In this document: positions 51,415 through 59,119 of the stretch, piece by piece
Numbering within the stretch: position 1 is the stretch's first letter
Layout: every line of letters starts with the position of its first letter
Origin: an uncultured Lachnospiraceae bacterium
Lineage (GTDB): Bacteria > Bacillota > Clostridia > Lachnospirales > Lachnospiraceae
Length of the DNA: 64,000 nt
Direction: 5' to 3'
NCBI GenBank assembly: GCA_910585965.1
Contig: CAJUHH010000010.1
Span: forward strand, 71,301-135,300
Notes under the pieces: generated by a model
The model's input: only the letters and a program-made list of their open reading frames with translations
Database searches by the model: none
What the model was told of the DNA's origin: nothing
Program-made: the position numbers and the translations under genes

Positions 51415-53010
51415 CTATCTGTCCCACTTATCGCAAAGGGAATTGATCTGGTCCGCAAACCTTCCCAGGTCTTTATTCGCCCCGCCTTCATTTTTCCTGA
51501 TCACAGCCATAAGCCTTTGTCCTGCCGCCACCAGACGGTCGAAGACATCCTGGGCAACGCGTTTCTTCTTCAGCGGCTTCGGTTTCGCCACATATTCCGC
51601 CTCTCCGGTCAGAAGGTCGAACCGCGTCCCGCTGTATGGGGCATAAGCTTCTATCTTATGTTCCTCTTTCAGGCAGGAAACAAAAGACTCGCATATGCTG
51701 CTCTCGCCATGTACCACGAACACCTTTTCCGGCTTTTTCCGAAAACCCTCGATCCAGCGGATCAATCCGTCTTTGTCCGCATGTCCGCTGATTCCGGGCA
51801 AAGCCCTAATATCCGCCCGCACCTCTATTTTTTCCCCGAACAGCTTTACTTCTTTTGCCCCCTCGATCAGCGCCCTTCCCAATGTGCCGTTCGCCTGGTA
51901 TCCGACAAACAGGATCGTGCATTCCGGCTTCCATAAATTGTGCTTTAAATGATGCCGGATCCTCCCCGCCTCGCACATGCCGGAAGCGGAAATCACTACT
52001 TTGGGCGAATCGTCAAAGTTAATGGCTTTCGATTCGTCGCTGGTGATCGATAAGCGGAGTCCCGGGAAACGGATCGGGTTGATCCCCTTCCTTACCAGTT
52101 CCATCGCTTCCTCGTCAAAACACTCCGTCACATTCCTCTGGAAAATATCCGTCGCTTCCACGGCCAGCGGACTGTCCACATATACCGTAAAATCGGGAAA
52201 TCTTTCAATCCTCTTTTCTTCTTTGATCTGGCGGAGGAAATAAAGCATTTCCTGGGTTCTGCCCACCGCAAAGGAAGGAATGACCACATTCCCTCCCCTG
52301 TCGAATGTTTCCTGCAATACCTTTGCCAGATCCGCCACATAATCCGGCCTTCCTGCGGAATGCACCCGATTTCCATAAGTGGATTCCATAACCACGTAAT
52401 CCGCCTCTTCCGTATAAGCAGGGTCTTTGATCAGAGGCTGGTCAATATTTCCAATATCCCCGGAAAATACAATCTTTTTTTCCTGTCCGTCCTCCAGGAC
52501 CCATACCTCGATGCTGGCAGAACCAAGCAAATGACCCACATCGGTAAAACGGATTTTAATCCCCTCGCACAACTCCATAATATGATTATATTTGCACGGA
52601 ACGATCCGTTTGATCACTCCGTCCGCATCTTCCATCGTATAAAGCGGCTCGTAGGGTTCCACCCCCGAATGGCGCTTCGCTTTCCGATTTTTCCATTCCG
52701 TTTCCTGCATCTGGATATGCGCGCAGTCGCGCAGCATAATGCTGCACAGATCCGCCGTAGCTTCGGTAGCCAGTATCTGCCCCCGAAAACCCTTTGCATA
52801 CAAAGCGGGCAGCATGCCCGAATGGTCCACATGGGCATGGGTCAGCAGAACATAATCCACCATAGCCTCTTCGATAGGCAGTTCCTCTTTTTCATAATTC
52901 TGCACCCCTTGCTCCATGCCGCAGTCAATCAATATATGTCTGCCCCCGGCCTCCAGATAATGGCAGCTTCCCGTCACTTCATGAGCCGCCCCTATAAAAG
53001 TCAATTTCAT
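51415..53010 (-). CDS. Metallo-beta-lactamase/beta-CASP RNA-processing-type hydrolase
   Basis: A 531-residue zinc hydrolase. The HAHVDHSG motif (residues 58-65), an Asp/His set further along (GHLLGSASIEVW, SGDIGN), the beta-CASP domain (residues 210-370, VVMESTYGNR is its entry) and the RMMBL segment GISGHADKDGL (near 400) define the ribonuclease J/CPSF-73-like family. Members of this bacterial subgroup act on RNA. It starts in a 4-bp ATGA overlap with the small gene upstream. Confidence 0.92.
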   Translation of the reverse strand: MKLTFIGAAHEVTGSCHYLEAGGRHILIDCGMEQGVQNYEKEELPIEEAMVDYVLLTHAHVDHSGMLPALYAKGFRGQILATEATADLCSIMLRDCAHIQMQETEWKNRKAKRHSGVEPYEPLYTMEDADGVIKRIVPCKYNHIMELCEGIKIRFTDVGHLLGSASIEVWVLEDGQEKKIVFSGDIGNIDQPLIKDPAYTEEADYVVMESTYGNRVHSAGRPDYVADLAKVLQETFDRGGNVVIPSFAVGRTQEMLYFLRQIKEEKRIERFPDFTVYVDSPLAVEATDIFQRNVTECFDEEAMELVRKGINPIRFPGLRLSITSDESKAINFDDSPKVVISASGMCEAGRIRHHLKHNLWKPECTILFVGYQANGTLGRALIEGAKEVKLFGEKIEVRADIRALPGISGHADKDGLIRWIEGFRKKPEKVFVVHGESSICESFVSCLKEEHKIEAYAPYSGTRFDLLTGEAEYVAKPKPLKKKRVAQDVFDRLVAAGQRLMAVIRKNEGGANKDLGRFADQINSLCDKWDR

Positions 53011-53354
53011 ATAAACGCCTTTCCGTTATTCTTCAAATGGTTTTTTAGAAGATTTTCCATTTCTTCCGCTCTTTTGGCAATATCCGTCCGGTAATACAAG
53101 CAATCCACCTTTCCATACTGCCCAATAATCGCTCCCGCAAACAATTCCAGGTCTTCTTCGCTATCCGCGTCACCATGGAAGAAAAACATTTTGCTTCCGT
53201 ATTCTTTTTCCACTTTCTCTTTCAGTAATTTACCGCGTTCCTTGTCGTTATCCATCAGAGCAATCTGGTACCTGCGTCCTGCATACTCCTCAACAAGACT
53301 GCTTCCTCTGCCTTTTGCCCCTCCAACGACCACGCATATTTTCTTTCTCAACAT
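53007..53354 (-). CDS. Truncated SDR-like Rossmann protein
   Basis: A 115-residue protein. The glycine-rich turn VVGGAKGRGSS (near residue 8) and the following strand-helix pattern match the N-terminal half of short-chain dehydrogenases, but the NNAG, YxxxK and substrate-binding parts are absent, and the protein ends with a Lys/Asn-rich helix. It overlaps the beta-CASP gene by ATGA, so it is under selection for co-translation. It may bind a nucleotide without catalysis, or be a decayed remnant kept for coupling. Confidence 0.6.
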   Translation of the reverse strand: MLRKKICVVVGGAKGRGSSLVEEYAGRRYQIALMDNDKERGKLLKEKVEKEYGSKMFFFHGDADSEEDLELFAGAIIGQYGKVDCLYYRTDIAKRAEEMENLLKNHLKNNGKAFI

Positions 53355-53508
53355 CGTCTTCCTCTCCTTGCTTTGAATCATTCTTGTCTTTTTCAGTGCG
53401 CCTTGCCTGTTCCACCATTATACAAAAATCGACTCCCATTAGCAAGAAAGAAAGGGCTTTACGCGATGCTTTACACTTACAGTTTACTGTATACCGACTA
53501 TTTTTCCG

Positions 53509-55269
53509 CTATTTCAGTTCGTTTGCCATCGTATAAAACTGATAATAGATTCCCCTTTTCTCCAGTAGTTCCTCATGATTCCCCTCCTCCGCGATGCCTT
53601 TCTCCGTCAGGACGAGAATCCTGTCGGAATTCCGTATACTGGACAGCCTGTGGGCTATCGTAAGGGTAGTCCTTCCTTCCGAAAGCCTTGCCAGCGATTT
53701 GGCCACGGCAAATTCGCTTTCGTTATCCAGCGCCGATGTCGCTTCATCCAGAATAATGATCGGAGGATTCTTCAAAAATACCCGGGCAATGCTGATTCTC
53801 TGCTTCTGCCCGCCGGACAGCTTCACGCCCCTTTCCCCCACATAGGTATCATATCCGTCCTTCAGGTTCCTGATAAATTCATGGGCCCCCGCCCGTTTCG
53901 CCGCCTCTTCCACCTCCTCTTTCGTGGCATCCTGCCTTCCATAAACAATATTTTCATAGATCGTTCCTGAAAAAAGATAGACGTCCTGCTGGACAATGCC
54001 CACATTTTTTCTCAGGCTCTTTAACGTAAAATGCCGGATATCCTCTCCATCGATCCGTATCCTGCCCTCCGTTACATCGTAAAATCTGGGAATCAGATTG
54101 CACAGCGTTGTCTTCCCTCCCCCGGAAGGCCCCACGATCGCCACCTTCTCCCCATGCCGGATCTCCAGGTTCAACCCGGTAAACACGATATTATGGTCGT
54201 CCGGGTATTCGAAGCTGACGTTTTCAAAGGAAATGTTCCCCTGCGTCTCCAACATTTCCTCCGCGTCCGGCTCGTCAAAAATCTCAATATCCGCATCCAT
54301 GATCTGTAAGAAACGCTCGATCCCCGTCATCCCCCGCTGGAACTGTTCCGCGAACTCTATGATCCGCCGAATCGTGGCGATCATCGTTGTTACATAGAGC
54401 ATATAGGCCACCAGGTCGCCGGGCACGATCATCCCTTTCACCATAAAAATACCCCCGGCCACCAGCACCGTCAGGTACATAAGGCCGTCAAACATTTTGG
54501 TGGTCGCCTGGAAAGCTGCCATATAGCGGTATGTTTCCTTTTTAATATCCAGAAACTGCCCGTTGTCCTTTGCAAATTTCCTGTTTTCCGCCTCCTCGTT
54601 GGTGAATGCCTTCACCACTTTTTGTCCAAGCAGACTGTCCTCAATCCGGGCATTCAATTCCCCGATATGATTTCTCTGTTTCCGGAAAGCGCCCCTCATC
54701 TTAAAGTTCAAGGACATGCACACCCCGGTCATCACCGGAACCACAAGAAAAATAAGAAGGGTCAGCGGCAGATTGATGCCCGCCAGTATGAGAAAGGCGA
54801 TCAGTATTTTGATTCCTGCAATAAAAAATTCCTCCGGGCAGTGGTGGGCGAATTCCGTCACATCGAATAAGTCGTTAGTGATCCGCCCCATAATCTGTCC
54901 GACTTTTGTATTATTATAGTAGGTATCGGAGAGCTGCTGGAGATGGAAATAAGCATCCTTTCGCATATCCGTCTCGATCTTTGCCCCCATGACATGGCCC
55001 ATATCGGCCATATAATAACTGGCCATCGTATCGATCACGCGCAGCGCGAGATAAAGCAGCCCAAGCCCAATGATCGTCCGTACCGAAAGCTCCGCCAGGC
55101 GGTACAGTCCTTCATTAGTAATATAGCGCATAATAAGCGGCAGCACCAACTCGCATATGGTAGTCAGCGCCGCGCAGAACAGGTCGAAAAACAGGGTTTT
55201 TCTGTATGGTTTAAAATACGGAATAAATCTTTTCAGCAGTTCTTTTGTCTTATATTGTCTGTTATCCAT
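53509..55269 (-). CDS. ABC exporter half-transporter (MsbA-like)
   Basis: A 586-residue fusion of a six-helix membrane domain (1-310) and an ATPase domain. Walker A is GPSGGGKTT (near 375), signature LSGGQKQR, Walker B IILDEATSALD, H-loop TIAHRLS. It should work as a homodimer to export lipids, drugs or peptides. ATG 55269 has AGAGGAG upstream. It is transcribed away from ytaF. Confidence 0.94.
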   Translation of the reverse strand: MDNRQYKTKELLKRFIPYFKPYRKTLFFDLFCAALTTICELVLPLIMRYITNEGLYRLAELSVRTIIGLGLLYLALRVIDTMASYYMADMGHVMGAKIETDMRKDAYFHLQQLSDTYYNNTKVGQIMGRITNDLFDVTEFAHHCPEEFFIAGIKILIAFLILAGINLPLTLLIFLVVPVMTGVCMSLNFKMRGAFRKQRNHIGELNARIEDSLLGQKVVKAFTNEEAENRKFAKDNGQFLDIKKETYRYMAAFQATTKMFDGLMYLTVLVAGGIFMVKGMIVPGDLVAYMLYVTTMIATIRRIIEFAEQFQRGMTGIERFLQIMDADIEIFDEPDAEEMLETQGNISFENVSFEYPDDHNIVFTGLNLEIRHGEKVAIVGPSGGGKTTLCNLIPRFYDVTEGRIRIDGEDIRHFTLKSLRKNVGIVQQDVYLFSGTIYENIVYGRQDATKEEVEEAAKRAGAHEFIRNLKDGYDTYVGERGVKLSGGQKQRISIARVFLKNPPIIILDEATSALDNESEFAVAKSLARLSEGRTTLTIAHRLSSIRNSDRILVLTEKGIAEEGNHEELLEKRGIYYQFYTMANELK

Positions 55270-55349
55270 AATTTTTCTCCTCTGATTCGAAGTCAATTAT
55301 ATCATAACCACATACAATAAAGCAAATAAGAAAGAAAAGGTGAACCTGC

Positions 55350-55904
55350 TTGTTTTTTTCTGTTTCAAAATTAATCATGCTGATCGTGGCGCTCTCGGCC
55401 GATGCGTTTACTGCCGGTTTTGCATATGGCACGGATAAGGTGAAGATCCCGGCGCTGTCTGCCATCATTGTATCCTTGCTTTCCGTTCTGCTCCTCGTTT
55501 CTTCCCTGGCTCTTGGCGGCTTCTTTAAAGCATATATCCCCGCTTCAGCCGCTTCTCTCCTTTCATTTTTCATTTTGGCCGTGCTGGCTGTATTGAAGAT
55601 TTTTGATAGTTCCCTCAAGAAAACGATTACGGAAGTAAACGGCGGGGATGTGGAAGTCCTCTCCCCTTCGGAGGCCCTTCCTCTCGGCTTCGCCCTCTCC
55701 GCAGACAGCGCCGCCGCAGGAATCGGCGCCGCCTCTTTGGAATTCTCACTCCCTGTCACCGCCGTCCTTACCTTCCTCATCGGCATCCTTGCCATTTATG
55801 GCGGCTGCCGTCTGGGAAGGCTTCTGGCTTCCAAATCGGATTTCAATTTTTCCATTATCGGCGGATTTCTCCTCCTTTTCCTGGCATTTTCCAAGCTGCT
55901 GTAA
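55350..55904 (+). CDS. ytaF: MntP/YtaF-like membrane protein
   Basis: A 184-residue membrane protein with six helices. The twin segments ALSADAFTAGFAYG and FALSADSAAAGIGA, each with a conserved Asp in a helix, match the manganese efflux pump MntP and its sporulation paralog YtaF. The length and context favour YtaF. The start is TTG at 55350, with AAAGGTGA upstream. It is divergent from the ABC exporter gene. Confidence 0.82.
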   Translation: MFFSVSKLIMLIVALSADAFTAGFAYGTDKVKIPALSAIIVSLLSVLLLVSSLALGGFFKAYIPASAASLLSFFILAVLAVLKIFDSSLKKTITEVNGGDVEVLSPSEALPLGFALSADSAAAGIGAASLEFSLPVTAVLTFLIGILAIYGGCRLGRLLASKSDFNFSIIGGFLLLFLAFSKLL

Positions 55905-55909
55905 CTGGA

Positions 55910-58723
55910 TCAGTCTCTTTCAATAGAAGCGCTTTTTAATTCCGACTGCCGGGAATAGGACTTTGGAAAAAGAGTTTCTACAGTTTCCTCCGCAGCATTC
56001 CCGCCGTCTTCGTTTCCCGCTGCCTTATCCGTGTCGGCCCCTTTTTTATGTTCCAGGCTATGTTCCGCCATGCCGCCCATCACTAAAAGTTCATGGACGG
56101 CTAACGGCATAAAGGATAAGGCCGCCAGCCATCCCCATTCATGCAGGGAAAGCTGCACCGTTCCGAATAATCCGACAAAATACGGAATCTCTGTTACTAA
56201 TGCCTGCAGCCCGACCCCGGCCGCGCAGGCGAAAATCATGGAATGGTTGGAAAAATGATTCATTCGGAACACGGATTTATTCACATCCCGCATCCCCACC
56301 GCATGAACAAGCTGGCTCATGCCCAGCACGGTAAACGCATGGGTCTGTGCCTTATTGAGCAGTTCCGGCAAAGCCAGCATGGATTTCATGTTATGCAAGT
56401 CAATCGGAAGCCCCTGTCTTGCAAGTGCTCCATAAGGAACCTGCAGGAATGCGGTCAGGCTGATCGCCGCGATCACAGCACCATAGCAAAGGGTACACGC
56501 CAGCCCTCCGTGGGCAAAAAGATTTTCGTCGCTTTTTCTCGGCTTCTGCCGCATCAGCTCGCTGCCGTCGTTTTCATCCACCCCTAGGGCCAGCGCCGGG
56601 AACGAATCCGTAATCAGGTTGATCCATAAAATATGGCTGGCTTTCAAAGGGGAAGGAAATCCGGCCAGAATGGCCGCCAACATAGTGATGATCTCTCCGA
56701 AATTAGAAGAAAGCAAAAACAAGATGGCCTTGCGGATATTCTCGTAAATTCCCCTTCCTTCCTCGATCGCCTTGCGGATGGTAGCAAAATTATCGTCCGT
56801 AAGAACCATATCCGAAGCATTTTTCGCCACATCCGTGCCGTTCATCCCCATGGCGATGCCGATATCCGCCGCTTTCAGCGAGGGAGCATCGTTTACCCCG
56901 TCCCCTGTCATGGCCACCATCTTTCCCTTTTTCTTCAAAGCGCTCACGATTTTTACCTTATGCTCCGGCGACACCCTGGCATATACCCTTATGTATTCCG
57001 CTTTCTTTTGAAATTCCTCTTCGCCCATTTTATCCAGCTCCCCGCCGCTTAAGCATTCCTCCCTGCTTTTTGCAATTCCAAGTTCCCTGGCTATCGCATA
57101 GGCGGTGTCCACATGATCGCCTGTAATCATAACCGTATCCACTCCTGCCTGCCGGAACGCTTCCACCGCTTCTGCCGCCTCCGGCCGCGCCGGATCCATC
57201 ATCCCTACCAGACCCACGAACGTAAGCTCCCTTTCTTCCGCTTCCGGCGCATCCCACCGCAGAGCCACCGCCAGCACCCGCAGAGCCTCTGCGGACATCT
57301 GTCCTGCCGCATGGAGAATTTCCCTTTTGGCCGATTCCGTCAAAGCCATTTTTTTTCCACGGGAGAGCAGATACCGGGAATGCTGCAAGATTTCCTCCGC
57401 ACTCCCCTTCGTATAAGATACCCGTGCATTCACAGCGCTGCCATCCGCCCTTCGGTGTAATGTCGTCATCATTTTCCGATCGGAATCAAAAGCCTTTTCT
57501 CCGATTCTTGGATAATCCTTCTCCACCTCTTCTCTTTTCATGCCATATTTTCCAGCCAGATCCAGAAGCGCCAGCTCCGTCGGGTCCCCGATCCTGCTTC
57601 CTTCCGCGACCACGCCGTCATTGCAAAGCACGCATCCGAGCAGCAGCTCCCTGTGCCTTTCCTTATCCACCTTGTCCGCAGAAAAGGTTCTGCCTTCCGC
57701 ATAGCACTTTTTCACCGTCATCCGGTTCTGGGTCAACGTCCCCGTCTTATCCGAGCAGACGACATTGACCGCCCCCAGCGTTTCCACCGACGGAAGCTTG
57801 CGGATAATCGTATTCACCTTCACCATCCTAGACACGCTCAGAGCCAGGACGATGGTGACAATCGCCGGAAGCCCCTCCGGCACAGCCGCTACCGCCAGGG
57901 AAATGGCCGTCAGCAGCATATCCCCCACATCCCTTTTCTGCAGCACCGCCACAAAAAAAAGAAAGACACAGATAAAAACTGCCAGTGCGCTCAATACCTT
58001 TCCAAGATCTGCCAGTCTTTTCTGGAGAGGGGTCATTTCCTCTTTCGCTTCGCTGATCATCCCGGCAATATGGCCAATCTGGGTATCCATTCCCGTAGCG
58101 ACTACGACCCCCTCCCCTCTCCCATAGGTTACATTCGTGGACATATAAGCCATATTCCTGCAATCCCCGATATCCGACTTATCTTTCGCCAGATAGGCCG
58201 CATCCTTATCCACCGGCACCGACTCGCCTGTCAGGGCCGATTCCTCGATTTTCAGGCTCATGGTCCTGGAAAGGCGCAGATCCGCCGGAACCTGCCGCCC
58301 CGCTTCCAGGCAGACGATGTCTCCCGGCACCAGGTCTCCCGCCGGAATCTCCATCTGCCTTCCGCTCCTTTTGACGATGGCATGAGGGCTTGTCAGCTTT
58401 TTTAACGCTTCTATCGCTTTTCTTGCCTTCCCCTCCTGCACGACCCCTACGAAAGCATTGACCGTGATAACCGTAACGATGATCAGGGCATCTTCCATCT
58501 CTCCAAGAAACAGGGATACGGCGGTAGCTACAAAAAGGATGAAGATCAACGGATCGTTCAGCTGTTCCAGAAACAAAACGATCTTTGTCTTTTCCTTTTG
58601 CTCCTTTAGTATATTGGGGCCGTATTGCTTTCGTCTTTCGGCAGCTTCCGCATTGCTCAGGCCTTTTTCTATATCACATTGTAGGATTTGTCCGGTTTCC
58701 CGGACGGATTTGTTTTCATACAT
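55910..58723 (-). CDS. Calcium-transporting P-type ATPase
   Basis: A 937-residue P2A-type ATPase, likely Ca2+ or Mn2+ exporting. It has about ten helices, the actuator motif TGES, the phosphorylation site DKTGTLTQNRM, the hinge GDGVNDAPSLKAADIGIAMG, and the ion-site segment AVAAVPEGLPAIV. The C-terminal 60 residues are charged and unrelated to the core. ATG 58723 follows a GAGGG site; an in-frame start at 58762 would include a predicted RNA structure and is rejected. Its leader holds a strong pseudoknot candidate. Confidence 0.94.
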   Translation of the reverse strand: MYENKSVRETGQILQCDIEKGLSNAEAAERRKQYGPNILKEQKEKTKIVLFLEQLNDPLIFILFVATAVSLFLGEMEDALIIVTVITVNAFVGVVQEGKARKAIEALKKLTSPHAIVKRSGRQMEIPAGDLVPGDIVCLEAGRQVPADLRLSRTMSLKIEESALTGESVPVDKDAAYLAKDKSDIGDCRNMAYMSTNVTYGRGEGVVVATGMDTQIGHIAGMISEAKEEMTPLQKRLADLGKVLSALAVFICVFLFFVAVLQKRDVGDMLLTAISLAVAAVPEGLPAIVTIVLALSVSRMVKVNTIIRKLPSVETLGAVNVVCSDKTGTLTQNRMTVKKCYAEGRTFSADKVDKERHRELLLGCVLCNDGVVAEGSRIGDPTELALLDLAGKYGMKREEVEKDYPRIGEKAFDSDRKMMTTLHRRADGSAVNARVSYTKGSAEEILQHSRYLLSRGKKMALTESAKREILHAAGQMSAEALRVLAVALRWDAPEAEERELTFVGLVGMMDPARPEAAEAVEAFRQAGVDTVMITGDHVDTAYAIARELGIAKSREECLSGGELDKMGEEEFQKKAEYIRVYARVSPEHKVKIVSALKKKGKMVAMTGDGVNDAPSLKAADIGIAMGMNGTDVAKNASDMVLTDDNFATIRKAIEEGRGIYENIRKAILFLLSSNFGEIITMLAAILAGFPSPLKASHILWINLITDSFPALALGVDENDGSELMRQKPRKSDENLFAHGGLACTLCYGAVIAAISLTAFLQVPYGALARQGLPIDLHNMKSMLALPELLNKAQTHAFTVLGMSQLVHAVGMRDVNKSVFRMNHFSNHSMIFACAAGVGLQALVTEIPYFVGLFGTVQLSLHEWGWLAALSFMPLAVHELLVMGGMAEHSLEHKKGADTDKAAGNEDGGNAAEETVETLFPKSYSRQSELKSASIERD

Positions 58724-58736
58724 ACTTTCCCTCATT

Positions 58737-58792
58737 TCTGCGCGGCTTTTTGCGCATGCCAAGTTTGTGGATGCCGCGCAGACACAAACTTG
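58737..58792 (-). ncRNA. Possible pseudoknot/switch in the Ca2+-ATPase leader
   Basis: On the minus strand CAAGTTTGTG (58783-58792) pairs with CACAAACTTG (58760-58769), leaving a 13-nt loop. Ten bases of this loop, TCTGCGCGGC (58773-58782), are perfectly complementary to GCCGCGCAGA (58737-58746), which ends just before the ribosome site. The two pairings can form an H-type pseudoknot or be alternative states. The end of the second stem lies 3-4 nt before GAGGG, so it could block ribosome binding. Confidence 0.6.
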
Positions 58793-58886
58793 ATTCCCTC
58801 TCTTTTTCCTGCCTGTCCTTTTCTCTTATGCTTTTATATGCTTGTACGGAGGGAAATATGTGTGATTTGTTTTTGGGGATAAGAGG

Positions 58887-58961
58887 GGAAGGAATCCATT
58901 CGGGAAAGCTTTGTGCAGGGCATAGGTGCATGGGCATAGCTTTCCCGAATGGATTCCTTCC
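58887..58961. repeat. 24-bp perfect inverted repeat
   Basis: The 24-bp arms (58887-58910 and 58938-58961, centred on GAATCCATTCGGGAAAGC) are perfect inverted copies with a 27-nt loop in which GGGCATA is repeated. No U-run follows on either strand. It lies in the 396-bp gap between the divergent Ca2+-ATPase and lipoprotein genes. Confidence 0.85.
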
Positions 58962-58992
58962 AAATTATATAAAACTATGATACTGCGTAAAT

Positions 58993-59025
58993 GATGCAAC
59001 TATGATGCATTTTTGATGCAATTAT
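58993..59025 (+). promoter_or_regulatory. Three 11-bp direct repeats
   Basis: GATGCAACTAT, GATGCATTTTT and GATGCAATTAT follow one another, with a fourth partial GAT. One unit equals about one helical turn, so a regulator could bind on one face of the DNA. They lie 95 bp upstream of the lipoprotein start. Confidence 0.6.
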
Positions 59026-59119
59026 GATCTGTGGAGCTGATAGAATAGGTGTATTAAAGGATTAGTTGGATAAATTGTTTGTTTCAAAAAAAGAAAATGC
59101 TACATAAGAGGATCATGTT

